Both the position numbers and the translations under genes were made by a program. The notes under the pieces are model-generated. The model worked only from the letters and a program-made list of their open reading frames with translations, did not search any database and had not been told where the DNA came from. From Tannerellaceae bacterium (GTDB lineage Bacteria > Bacteroidota > Bacteroidia > Bacteroidales > Tannerellaceae): a DNA stretch of 64,000 nt. Below are positions 44,650 through 52,743 of this stretch, piece after piece; within the stretch, counting starts at the first letter, position 1, and each line of letters starts with the position of its first letter. The stretch spans positions 1-64,000 of the forward strand of contig JAITGS010000046.1 of assembly GCA_031280435.1 (NCBI GenBank), given 5' to 3'.

Positions 44650-45135
44650 TTATTCTTCTCTTTTATCACCCCGTCTTCGTTCAGCTTGGTTACGCATATT
44701 CGAGTCTTCGTTTAGGAACTCACGTACAAATTTGAATTCGACTTCTTTATATCTATAAAGTTTTTCGGGCGACAAGACTTTCTTAAACTTATCATAATAC
44801 TCTCTTTCCAATTCTGCCTCTTTAAGGCCCATCTTCAAACATTCGTCTATTACGAATATGTATTCATCATCACTTGGATTGCTCTTTCTTCTAATATCTC
44901 TTGTTAATTTCCTACATCGTTGTCCGGCTTCAAATTTCTTTTCCTGCAACTCCTCAACCAGTGGTATAAACTGCTCAACTTCTCGTGGTGTAAGGCCCAA
45001 CTCCGATGTGAAAAATGCTTTCCTTTTAATCAGAAAGGCTTCTTTATCAAATGCCTTTGAGCGGTCTTGAGCATTAAGCCCTAAAAGCGACACGACCATC
45101 AGCATTACAAAGGTAAGTATAAATTTATTATGCAT
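44650..45135 (-). CDS. Small periplasmic protein, Spy/CpxP-like, in a sigma factor operon
   Basis: A 161-residue protein with a signal peptide (residues 1-22, LLGLNAQ). The mature chain is helical and strongly charged, with LGLTPREVEQFIPLVEELQEKKFEA, which resembles the LTxxQ-type repeats of Spy/CpxP-like periplasmic chaperones or sensors. As the third gene after an ECF sigma factor and its presumed anti-sigma factor, it could report envelope stress to that pair. This is inference from position. Confidence 0.7.
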   Translation of the reverse strand: MHNKFILTFVMLMVVSLLGLNAQDRSKAFDKEAFLIKRKAFFTSELGLTPREVEQFIPLVEELQEKKFEAGQRCRKLTRDIRRKSNPSDDEYIFVIDECLKMGLKEAELEREYYDKFKKVLSPEKLYRYKEVEFKFVREFLNEDSNMRNQAERRRGDKREE

Positions 45136-45174
45136 ATTAATTCCAATTGCAAAAATATTCTAAAAATAAATCTG

Positions 45175-45564
45175 TCATTCAAGCTTTCCTAATTCCTCGG
45201 CCAGCAAATAGTTTGTGTATTGCGTCTCCAGATAGTCTAAATAATCGTCTCCATCCTCAGCGTCGTACGTAGATGCCGATTTTTCAGGTGCTTCCGTGCT
45301 TACAATGTAATTGTCTTTGGCAACGCCATCGCCCGCTTCATTGCGATTGAGTACATCAAAAAATAATCCCAGCCCGGCAATAGCCGCAGCCAGATAGACC
45401 CAGGGCAAAATTCGATCTCTCCACGAAATCTTTGGAGGTTCTTCAAATGTCCTCTCCGGAAGCTGCTCAATCATATGCCGCGTGAAGTCTTCCATGTAGC
45501 CTTCAGGCATCCTGAACGGATTTTTGCCCTTTAATTGTTCCAAGGTTTTCATTCCCTTTTTCAT
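45175..45564 (-). CDS. Probable anti-sigma factor with one membrane helix (129 aa)
   Basis: The N-terminal 50 residues (NPFRMPEGYMEDFTRHMIEQLPER) are of the type often encoded next to Bacteroidetes ECF sigma factors. Residues 52-70 form one transmembrane helix (LPWVYLAAAIAGLGLFFDV). An acidic C-terminal part of about 55 residues (DAEDGDDYLDYLETQYTNYLL) would be periplasmic. It follows the sigma gene by 43 bp. No zinc-binding anti-sigma motif is seen, so the role rests on position and topology. Confidence 0.65.
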   Translation of the reverse strand: MKKGMKTLEQLKGKNPFRMPEGYMEDFTRHMIEQLPERTFEEPPKISWRDRILPWVYLAAAIAGLGLFFDVLNRNEAGDGVAKDNYIVSTEAPEKSASTYDAEDGDDYLDYLETQYTNYLLAEELGKLE

Positions 45565-45607
45565 ATCTTAATTTATATTTGATTTGACACTATACATGTA
45601 GGAAGGT

Positions 45608-46159
45608 TTAAACTTCTTTTGCTAAAAACTCTTCCACTTTCTTTACCGCATGATGATAAGATGCCTTCAATGCTCCGACTGATGTGCCGAGTATCTCTGA
45701 CATTTCGTCATACTTCATTTCGTCGTAATATTTCATGTTGAAAACAAGCCGCTGTTTATCAGGTAATCGGAGTATAGCTTTTTGCAGTTTGAGCTGCAAC
45801 TCGTCGCCGTCAAAATACTCGTCGCTCTTTAGTTTCTCAAGTAAAAACACATCCGCATCATTCATCGAAACCTGGTGGGAGGCACGCTGGCGGTTTAAAA
45901 AGGTAATACATTCATTAATCGCAATCTTGTAAAGCCATGTCGACAACTTGGCGTCGCCCCGGAAATATTCAATGTTCATCCACGCTTTCATAAAGGTATT
46001 TTGCAACAAGTCGTTTGCATCGTCATGGCTCAATACCATTTTCCGTATCTGCCAATACAATCTCTCGCTATACATGTTCACTACCTGGGCAAAAGCATTC
46101 CGAACAGTGGATGGCTCTCTCAATCGCTCTACAAGTTCATCTTCCGTGTATTGTTGCAT
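45608..46159 (-). CDS. ECF-type RNA polymerase sigma factor
   Basis: A 183-residue sigma-70 family protein. Region 2 is present in DDANDLLQNTFMKAWMNIEYFRGDAKLSTWLYKIAINECI, with the conserved core-binding and -10 recognition helices, and region 4 in LPDKQRLVFNMKYYDEMKYDEMSEILGTSVGALKASYHHAVKK. It leads the minus-strand operon with a presumed anti-sigma gene and a periplasmic protein gene. Its start faces array R6 and a second, divergent sigma gene. Confidence 0.93.
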   Translation of the reverse strand: MQQYTEDELVERLREPSTVRNAFAQVVNMYSERLYWQIRKMVLSHDDANDLLQNTFMKAWMNIEYFRGDAKLSTWLYKIAINECITFLNRQRASHQVSMNDADVFLLEKLKSDEYFDGDELQLKLQKAILRLPDKQRLVFNMKYYDEMKYDEMSEILGTSVGALKASYHHAVKKVEEFLAKEV

Positions 46160-46265
46160 CTTTCATATTTTGGCGTAAATATAGATATAAAATTCTGTTT
46201 GCGGCACATATTGCTGCTTGCCTCCCGGGGCAAACCTTAAGTTCGTAACGCATATCCCCGATTTC

Positions 46266-46683
46266 CGCAAGCCAAATCGATTTCATTTTTTAACGAATCA
46301 AATTTTCGCAAGCCAAATCGATTTCACTTTTGGGCAAATCAAATTTTCGCAAGCTAAATCGATTTCATTTTTTAACGAATCAAATTTCCGCAAGCCAAAT
46401 CGATTTCACTTTTGGGCAAATCGAATTTTCGCAAGCCAAATCGATTTCACTTTTGGGCAAATCAAATTTCCGCAAGCCAAATCGATTTCACTTTTGGGCA
46501 AATCGAATTTCCGCAAGCCAAATCGATTTCACTTTTGGGCAAATCAAATTTTCGCAAGCTAAATCGATTTCACTTTTGGGCAAATCAAATTTCCGCAAGC
46601 CAAATCGATTTCACTTTGGGGCAAATCAAATTTCCGCAAGCTAAATCGATTTCACTTTTTAACGAATCAAATTTTCGCAGGCC
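46266..46683. repeat. Tandem array R6, 41-bp unit, ten copies
   Basis: Ten units exactly 41 bp apart; ATCGAT begins at 46276, 46317, 46358, 46399, 46440, 46481, 46522, 46563, 46604 and 46645. Each unit is CGCAAGC(C/T)AAATCGATTT followed by one of two bodies: CACTTTTGGGCAAATC, or CA(T/C)TTTTTAACGAATC in units 1, 3 and 10. AAATCGATTT is a perfect palindrome. The minus strand holds GCTTGCGGAAA, shared with arrays R2 and R8. No stop occurs in the plus frames, giving spurious overlapping open frames. It occupies the space between two divergent sigma factor genes and might influence both promoters. Confidence 0.95.
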
Positions 46684-46738
46684 AATATGCTATCCGTTAT
46701 TCTTGGACAGACCTGGCGGCAAAGGCCCGGTTACATCT

Positions 46739-46767
46739 TTTGTATCAGCACAAATACGCTAAATTTG
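46739..46767 (+). promoter_or_regulatory. Possible promoter of the second sigma factor gene
   Basis: TTTG at 46739-46742, a 17-bp spacer and TAAATTTG at 46760-46767, an exact -7 match with a short spacer. The leader to the ATG at 46905 would be about 130 nt. Confidence 0.45.
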
Positions 46768-46904
46768 TAATGCATCCACAGACGCGAGACTTGTTTGAAC
46801 GGCCGACTTCGGCAAATGATTATTGAGACCGGTGCAGCGTTTTGGTTGGGACAAGCATCAATTATGCGAGAAGCTTCAGATTGTGCAAGCAATTAATCCG
46901 CCGA

Positions 46905-47432
46905 ATGAACGAGCAACAACTGATAGACGGTTGCAAAAGAAATGACCGTCTGGCTCAAAAAGAGCTCTACGATAAATACTCACGCAAAATGATGGGGGTT
47001 TGTCTGCGTTACGTTAGCGACAGAGAAACCGCTCGGGATATATTGCAGGAGGGATTCGTCAAATTGTTTACAAATGTAGATTCGTATCTGCAGGAAGGCC
47101 CGTTTGAAGCATGGATGCGAAAGGTGTTTGTTAACTCGGCCCTGGAATATTTGCGCAAGATGGACATACTGAAAGAAGCTATATCTTTGGATCAAGCGCC
47201 TGAGGCCTCGAGCTCCTTCCATTCGGTCTTGACCGAACTAAGCGCTCAGGAACTATTAGCTATGGTGCAAGAACTGCCGGCCGGATTTCGTACGGTTTTT
47301 AACCTTTTTGCGATTGAGGGCTATTCTCACAAAGAGATAGGAGAAATGCTGGGAATTACGGAAAGCACGTCACGTTCGCAGTACACTCGAGCAAGGCAAT
47401 TATTGCAAAAGAAAATTGGGAAACTCTTATAA
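46905..47432 (+). CDS. ECF-type RNA polymerase sigma factor (second module)
   Basis: A 175-residue sigma factor starting at MNEQQLIDGCKRND. Region 2 (SDRETARDILQEGFVKLFTNVDSYLQEGPFEAWMRKVFVNSALEYLR) and region 4 (LPAGFRTVFNLFAIEGYSHKEIGEMLGITESTSRSQYTRARQLL) are complete. A frame start 63 bp upstream exists but adds residues outside the domain. The gene for a membrane-anchored beta-barrel protein begins 10 bp after the stop, so the two are probably a sigma/anti-sigma pair unrelated to the divergent pair at 45-46 kb. Confidence 0.93.
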   Translation: MNEQQLIDGCKRNDRLAQKELYDKYSRKMMGVCLRYVSDRETARDILQEGFVKLFTNVDSYLQEGPFEAWMRKVFVNSALEYLRKMDILKEAISLDQAPEASSSFHSVLTELSAQELLAMVQELPAGFRTVFNLFAIEGYSHKEIGEMLGITESTSRSQYTRARQLLQKKIGKLL

Positions 47433-47442
47433 GAACTACATA

Positions 47443-48669
47443 ATGAATAAAGACATAGACTCGTTTGAACATTTGTTCAGAACTAAACTTAAAAACCTGG
47501 AAGCCGACACCTCGACGGAGGATTGGGAGCTTATTGCTGCAAAACTGACCAAAAACAAACGTCTTAAAACATGGCAAAGATGGCGCTATGCCGCCGCTGT
47601 CATACTTATATTATTGACTGTCGGAGGAGGATGGTACTGGTCGAACCGTGTGGTCGAGCAAGATTTCAGCGTTGACAAATCCAATGGGGAATACACTCCC
47701 TACGCTCAGCCGGATATAGACAAACACGAGGATGTCTCAACTGATGACACGGACGGACAGAGCACAACCTACGGTAATTTAGCGAAGCACATAAAATCCG
47801 CCCCTTCAATTAAAGTTGCTTTGAAGCAAATTGAGGAGGCAAATTTATCCGCAGATATAAACAGCCGCGAGCTCGCAATGAAAATAGAGCCTATGCCTGT
47901 TCCGCCTGCATATTCGCCTGTGGGTTTGCTCATTGCCGACGCCGCTGTGGCAGCCGTTGGAGTTGCGAATATCAAAGGCAAGAAAGCGGCGCGGACGGCT
48001 CAGAAAAAATGGACGTTCGGAACAGGCTTCGGAGGAATTAACGGCGGGACTACCAACTTGGCCCCCACCTATCTGTTGCGAAGCAGCTCCATCGAAGACC
48101 GCGACTTGATGAAGCTGAATGCGCCCGTCAATTTCAATGCGGGAACCCCTCCCCAAACTAAAATAGACCACAAGATTCCTCTCTCTTTCGGATTTTCGAT
48201 CAACAGAAACCTCAACGACAGATGGGCGCTTTCAACCGGACTGGTGTACACATTGCTCAGATCGGAATGGGAAACCGAGGGCGAATACAGCACCCAAACC
48301 AAACAACATCTGCATTTCGCCGGAATACCGCTGGCTGTAACATATAAAATCGCCGAATGGAACAAGCTCACCTGGTACGCATCTGCGGGGGGTATGGGAG
48401 AGCTCAACTTTGCCGGGCAGGAAAAAGCAAGCCTCTACGCCGGCGACGACAAACCCTTGCAAACCAATAACACATCCGTGCGCATGAAAGAACTGCAATG
48501 GTCGCTTAATGCGCGAACCGGACTGAACTATCCGTTGATGAAATATATAGGAGTGTTTGCAGAAGCGGGAGTTTCGTATCATTTCGACAACGGGAGCAGC
48601 ATAGAGACCGTTTACAGCCAAAAGCCCTGGAACCTCAGTCCGCTGCTCGGAATACGAATAGGATTTTAA
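47443..48669 (+). CDS. Anti-sigma-like N-terminus, membrane helix and C-terminal outer-membrane beta-barrel
   Basis: The 408-residue chain from MNKDIDSFEHLF has three parts: an acidic cytoplasmic domain (1-45), one transmembrane helix (about 50-68, AAAVILILLTVGGGWYW), a long periplasmic linker (70-190), and a beta-barrel-like C-terminus with alternating strands ending in the aromatic LLGIRIGF. A longer frame from 47416 overlaps the sigma gene by 17 bp. The design would tether an outer-membrane barrel to an inner-membrane anti-sigma factor. I recall similar proteins next to Bacteroidetes ECF genes, but none with a proven mechanism. It probably senses outer-membrane state. Confidence 0.7.
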   Translation: MNKDIDSFEHLFRTKLKNLEADTSTEDWELIAAKLTKNKRLKTWQRWRYAAAVILILLTVGGGWYWSNRVVEQDFSVDKSNGEYTPYAQPDIDKHEDVSTDDTDGQSTTYGNLAKHIKSAPSIKVALKQIEEANLSADINSRELAMKIEPMPVPPAYSPVGLLIADAAVAAVGVANIKGKKAARTAQKKWTFGTGFGGINGGTTNLAPTYLLRSSSIEDRDLMKLNAPVNFNAGTPPQTKIDHKIPLSFGFSINRNLNDRWALSTGLVYTLLRSEWETEGEYSTQTKQHLHFAGIPLAVTYKIAEWNKLTWYASAGGMGELNFAGQEKASLYAGDDKPLQTNNTSVRMKELQWSLNARTGLNYPLMKYIGVFAEAGVSYHFDNGSSIETVYSQKPWNLSPLLGIRIGF

Positions 48670-48708
48670 TATTATTATGTAATTATATAAATAAACTTTT
48701 TTGACTAT

Positions 48709-49509
48709 ATGAAAAATCTTCTTTTGAGCGGATGTATTGCCGCAAGTTTACTTTTACTGACTTCGTGTTTGGGCGGAGGATCGGAAATTCATACTGCTTC
48801 CGGAATGCCGGGCGTAATCAAATTAGATGCAAAGAGCGGGAAAATGCTGATCGACGCGCCCTATTTTGCTCCTTATGGCTTCTATGCTGCCGGATTAAGC
48901 GGCTCAGGCTTTTTCCCGGACGACTGTGTCCTTTTTTCCTTCTCGGTTGACTTGGGAGATCCCGAAAATGCTGATGTCGCAACCAAGGAATATTATACCG
49001 GAACCATTGCCGAAGTGGCATCGGTAGACAAGTACAATTGCCTCGGATATAAGCTGGATACAACCGTACTGCTCGACAATGAGCAAAAAATCGCTTATGC
49101 CGTCGACGCCAACTATGGCAGCAATGGAGGTTATGCTATTCTCATTTCCAATAAGCTATTCCTCTTTTCGGATATTACGATGATGAGCGACCAGCAAAAT
49201 CAGTGGATACTTTACTGCGATGCTTCGAACTTGGAGCCCGTAAAGGATTCGTCGACCGGGCTTAATGCATACATGTTCTACCTGCGTTCCACTTTGTCCA
49301 GAGAAGGAAAGGCTCCGGAGAAAAACAATATTGTTGTGAATGCTTTCGAGATGGGCAATATCCTGGATCTAATTCAGAATCGTGAGAAGCAAGGCTCGCA
49401 AAGCGAGGCCATACTGCGCATTAACTTTGTAAAAGATATAAAAGACGAAGGAGAAACGCTGGTGTGGGACAAATCCGACTTGAGAATAGTTATAGCTCGC
49501 GAGTCATAG
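48709..49509 (+). CDS. NigD-like lipoprotein (266 aa)
   Basis: The lipobox LLTSC with Cys20 shows a lipoprotein. The rest is beta-rich, with strands such as FFPDDCVLFSFSVDLGDPENA and NQWILYCDASNLEPV, which fits NigD-type proteins common in Bacteroidetes. The function of that family is unknown. It is the third gene after the second sigma factor and is closed by a terminator, so it probably belongs to that module. Confidence 0.6.
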   Translation: MKNLLLSGCIAASLLLLTSCLGGGSEIHTASGMPGVIKLDAKSGKMLIDAPYFAPYGFYAAGLSGSGFFPDDCVLFSFSVDLGDPENADVATKEYYTGTIAEVASVDKYNCLGYKLDTTVLLDNEQKIAYAVDANYGSNGGYAILISNKLFLFSDITMMSDQQNQWILYCDASNLEPVKDSSTGLNAYMFYLRSTLSREGKAPEKNNIVVNAFEMGNILDLIQNREKQGSQSEAILRINFVKDIKDEGETLVWDKSDLRIVIARES

Positions 49510-49559
49510 CCGGCAGATTAGCAGTTACCGTTACAAAGTTTGTGATTTTGGTTCTTAGG

Positions 49560-49590
49560 ACTCCCGGAGGCTACGGTTTTCGGGAGTTTT
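49560..49590 (+). terminator. Intrinsic terminator after the NigD-like gene
   Basis: ACTCCCG (49560-49566) pairs with CGGGAGT (49581-49587), followed by TTT and, after one C, more T. Confidence 0.75.
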
Positions 49591-49607
49591 CATTTTTACC
49601 GGCGGAA

Positions 49608-50588
49608 TCAGAATTGCTCCAGGATGGCTATTCGTTTTGCTATCGGAGGATGCGTTGAGAACAGCCCGAAGAGGTTGCCGCTTCGCAGTGAGGCATCTTT
49701 CGGATCCTCTATGAAAAGCTGGGCTACGTCTTTTCGCTCTATGGCTTCCACAAGCGGGTCGCTTGCTATTTTGCGCAGCGCCGAGGCGAGGGCCCAGGGG
49801 CGGCGGGTCATTTGCGCGGCGCCGGCGTCGGCCAGGTATTCGCGCTGCTTGGATATGGCAAATCGCATGAGGGAGGCAAACAAATATCCTATGGCTGCAA
49901 CAATGGCTACGATGAGAATGATAAAAAAGATGCCTCCGCCGTTATTCTTCTTCCGCCCGCCGCCGCCCAGAGGCATGTGCCGCAATATCCTGAAGCCGCT
50001 TTGCGCCAAGACGCTCAGGATGCCGACGAACACTATGGAGATGATCAGCACCCGGACGTCGCGGTTGCGTATGTGAGTCAGTTCGTGGGCGATGACGGCT
50101 TCGAGCTCCTCGTCGTCGAGCTTGCTGATGATGCCCGTCGTGAGGGTAACGGAATAGGTTCGGTTATTGATTCCGCCGGCAAAGGCATTGAGCGAATCGT
50201 CGTTGATAACGTTAACGGCCGGCATGCTCATTCCCTGGCTCATGCATAAGTTTTCCACCAGATTATACACTCTTTTGTTCTCCCTCCTCTCAAGCGGTTG
50301 CGAGCCTGTGGCGTGACTGATGATGGCCGTGTGGGAAAACCAGGCGATGACGAACCAAAGCGCCACGCCGCCGAGGACGTATGGCAGGACGGTGACGAAC
50401 AGCAGGTTGATCGTTTGACCGGAATACGCGCTCTGCTCCTCGTCGTTCGACATCCAGGCGGTGCTGTTAGCAAGCAGAAAGCAGGCCAGATAAACCAGCC
50501 CGGCCATGAGGCAGGGGAAGAGGACGAGCAAACAGAGGGAACGCATGTTATTGCGCTGCCTCTGCTTTTGTATTCCGACGTATTCCAT
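49608..50588 (-). CDS. htpX: M48-family zinc metalloprotease, HtpX-like
   Basis: Inner-membrane protease of 326 residues. The zinc motif is HELTH (H168-E169-x-x-H172) with the third ligand in KQREYLADAGAA. Two N-terminal and two later hydrophobic helices place the active site at the cytoplasmic face, as in HtpX, which degrades misfolded membrane proteins. The last residues (STHPPIAKRIAILEQF) are typical of the family. It follows lemA with a gap of 3 bp; the two are a common pair in Bacteria. Confidence 0.92.
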   Translation of the reverse strand: MEYVGIQKQRQRNNMRSLCLLVLFPCLMAGLVYLACFLLANSTAWMSNDEEQSAYSGQTINLLFVTVLPYVLGGVALWFVIAWFSHTAIISHATGSQPLERRENKRVYNLVENLCMSQGMSMPAVNVINDDSLNAFAGGINNRTYSVTLTTGIISKLDDEELEAVIAHELTHIRNRDVRVLIISIVFVGILSVLAQSGFRILRHMPLGGGGRKKNNGGGIFFIILIVAIVAAIGYLFASLMRFAISKQREYLADAGAAQMTRRPWALASALRKIASDPLVEAIERKDVAQLFIEDPKDASLRSGNLFGLFSTHPPIAKRIAILEQF

Positions 50589-50591
50589 GCT

Positions 50592-51152
50592 TCAGAAGCG
50601 GATTTGAGGAGCCTGGTCGAGCGTAGCGCGCTGCTGGTCGCCAAGGTCGAACATCATCTCGCGCCTGAAATTGAACATACCTGCGATGATATTCGATGGA
50701 AAGGTCTGCACGGCATTGTTATATTCCCGCGTTGCGGAATTGAAATATCGCCTGACGGCCGAGAGCTTGTTCTCAAGGTCGGCAATCTCTTCCTGGAGCT
50801 GCATGAAGTTCTGGTTGGCCTTCAAGTCCGGATAAGCCTCGACGGTGATTCTCATGCCGGCAAGGGCCGATGAGAGTGCGTTTTCGGCAACGATCTTGTC
50901 GTCTATTGTGCGTGCGTTGACAGCTCCGTTGCGGGCGCTGATCACTCTGTCCAGCGTTTCTTTCTCGTGGGCGGCATAGCCCTTGACGGTTTCAACAAGT
51001 TGCGGAACCAGGTCATGCCTTTGCTTTAGCTGAACGTCAATGTCGGCAAAGGCATTCTCACGGTTGTTTCTTAGTTTAACGAGCGAATTGTACATGGATG
51101 CGATAATCAATGCCAATACAATTACAATTCCGAGGATGATTAATAGTGTCAT
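50592..51152 (-). CDS. lemA: LemA family protein
   Basis: A 186-residue protein with one N-terminal transmembrane helix (residues 3-22) and a long helical bundle. The family core is obvious: NAFADIDVQLKQRHDLVPQLVETVKGYAAHE and YPDLKANQNFMQLQEEI. The function is not well known; linkage to an M48 protease is widespread and suggests a role in membrane protein quality control. A promoter with TATATTTG lies upstream at 51185-51192. Confidence 0.93.
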   Translation of the reverse strand: MTLLIILGIVIVLALIIASMYNSLVKLRNNRENAFADIDVQLKQRHDLVPQLVETVKGYAAHEKETLDRVISARNGAVNARTIDDKIVAENALSSALAGMRITVEAYPDLKANQNFMQLQEEIADLENKLSAVRRYFNSATREYNNAVQTFPSNIIAGMFNFRREMMFDLGDQQRATLDQAPQIRF

Positions 51153-51184
51153 TTGATAATGTGTTTAAAAGTTATTTTGCGTGG

Positions 51185-51213
51185 CAAATATAATGAATTT
51201 ATTATCCTGCAAA
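51185..51213 (-). promoter_or_regulatory. Probable lemA-htpX promoter
   Basis: On the minus strand TTTG (51213-51210), a 17-bp spacer and TATATTTG (51192-51185). It lies 32 bp before the lemA start. Confidence 0.5.
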
Positions 51214-51295
51214 AGGCCGCACTGCGAGCTGATGCGGCTTAGGGCCGCCTTTTTCGTATTTTTGCTTTCGTCAAATTATAATATATATATAATGT

Positions 51296-52288
51296 ATGGA
51301 AAAGATTTCGCTGATTGTGCCGGTTTATAACAGGCCGGACGAGGTTCGGGAGCTGCTCGAAAGCCTCACGGAGCAAACCGCCGGAGGTTTTGAGGTCATT
51401 ATCGTTGAAGACGGTTCGCAAATCAAGTGCGACGATATTGTTGCGGAATATGCCCGCAAGCTCAACGTTTCCTATTTCCTGATCGAGAACGGAGGGCCGG
51501 GGCCGGCGCGCAATTTCGGAGCCTCCCTTGCCGGCGGCGACTTCCTCGTGGTGCTCGATTCCGACTGCATCCTGCCGCCGGGATACGTGCAGGCCGTGCG
51601 GCTGGGAGTGGAGCAAACGAAGGCCGACGTCTTCGGAGGGCCCGACCGCGCAGCAGAGCATTTCAGCCCGGTGCAGAAAGCCATCAACTACTCTATGACC
51701 TCGTTCTGGACAACAGGAGGAATACGCGGCGGACGGAAAAAGCTCGACCGCTTTTATCCGCGAAGCTTCAACATGGGCATGAAGACGGAGGTCTACCGCA
51801 AGATTGGAGGATTTGCCCGCATGCGCTTCGGCGAGGATATTGACCTCAGCATACGCCTGCACGAGGCCGGCTATCGCGTCAGGCTGCTGCCCGAAGCCTG
51901 GGTTTATCACAAGCGTCGCACCGACTGGCGCAAGTTCTACCGCCAGGTTTATAACTCAGGTATCGCCCGCATTAACCTATACAAAAAGCATCCCCATTCG
52001 CTCAAGTTCGTGCATTTGTTGCCCGCGCTTTTCACGATAGGGATGGCAGCTTGCCCGGCAGCAGCCGTTTTTTATTGGTGGAGCCTGCTGCTGCCGCTTG
52101 TTTATGCCCTGCTTGTGATGGTCGATGCCGGACTGAAGAATCGCAGCCCCAAAATCGGCCGGCTCTCGGTCGTCGCCTCATTTATACAGCTAACGGGCTA
52201 CGGATGCGGCTTCATCTCGGCCGTATGGAGCAGGCTTATCTGCGGCAAAGGCGAGTTTTCGGCCTTCGATAAAACATTCTACAAGTAA
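51296..52288 (+). CDS. Glycosyltransferase family 2 with C-terminal membrane helices
   Basis: A 330-residue GT-A enzyme. The nucleotide-sugar site is seen in ISLIVPVYNRPDEV and the metal-binding DxD in VVLDSDCILP. FARMRFGEDIDLSIRLHEAG carries the catalytic base region. Two hydrophobic helices near residues 235-275 anchor it in the membrane. Enzymes of this kind add sugars to surface polysaccharide intermediates. It is the only plus-strand gene of the polysaccharide region and faces the YfhO gene across array R7. Confidence 0.88.
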   Translation: MEKISLIVPVYNRPDEVRELLESLTEQTAGGFEVIIVEDGSQIKCDDIVAEYARKLNVSYFLIENGGPGPARNFGASLAGGDFLVVLDSDCILPPGYVQAVRLGVEQTKADVFGGPDRAAEHFSPVQKAINYSMTSFWTTGGIRGGRKKLDRFYPRSFNMGMKTEVYRKIGGFARMRFGEDIDLSIRLHEAGYRVRLLPEAWVYHKRRTDWRKFYRQVYNSGIARINLYKKHPHSLKFVHLLPALFTIGMAACPAAAVFYWWSLLLPLVYALLVMVDAGLKNRSPKIGRLSVVASFIQLTGYGCGFISAVWSRLICGKGEFSAFDKTFYK

Positions 52289-52449
52289 GAGACCGGCCCT
52301 TGCTGCCATATCCCGACAGATGCAGCAAGCCGGCAGCACAGCTCGGATTAATCCTGAAAGGAAAACGGTCGCCGCAACGGCCGTTTTCTCATTTTGTGCA
52401 GCGTCGTAGACAAAACCACAGATTTATGCCGTCGCATGTCCTCTTTTTA

Positions 52450-52640
52450 CCCCGGAATCTCAAGATTCCGGCTTCCGGTCTGGAGAATTTGCCCCGGAAT
52501 CTCAAGTTTCCGGCTTCCGGTCTGGAGAATTGGCCCCGGAATCTCAAGTTTCCGGCCTCCTGTCCGGAGAATTGGCCCCGGAATCTCAAGTTTCCGGCTT
52601 CCTGTCCGGAGGCCGGAACTTCGCGGTTCCGGCCTCCGGC
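52450..52640. repeat. Tandem array R7, 42-bp unit, four copies and a partial copy
   Basis: CCCCGGAATCTCAAG begins at 52450, 52492, 52534 and 52576, a constant 42-bp period. Each unit has inverted parts (CCGGAA, TTCCGG, CCGG), so several hairpins are possible. A degenerate fifth unit ends in GGTTCCGGCCTCCGG. Small substitutions (TTCCGGTCTGG versus CTCCTGTCCGG) separate the first two units from the later ones. It lies between two convergent genes. Confidence 0.92.
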
Positions 52641-52653
52641 ACCATAAACGAAA

Positions 52654-52685
52654 CCGGCCCCTCTGCGCTTTTGCAAAGGGGCCGG
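52654..52685. terminator. Strong GC hairpin between convergent genes
   Basis: CCGGCCCCT (52654-52662) pairs perfectly with AGGGGCCGG (52677-52685) around a 14-base loop. There is no T-run on either side, so termination could need Rho or may be only partial. Confidence 0.45.
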
Positions 52686-52743
52686 CTAACGGGGGGAAGA
52701 GAGCCTGCGGGATCTTACACAGGCTCTATACGTTCAGGAAAGC

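Noticed and set aside
46218..46762. Three overlapping plus-strand frames over array R6
   Set aside because: A 41-bp unit without stops opens every frame in turn; none has a separate coding signal.
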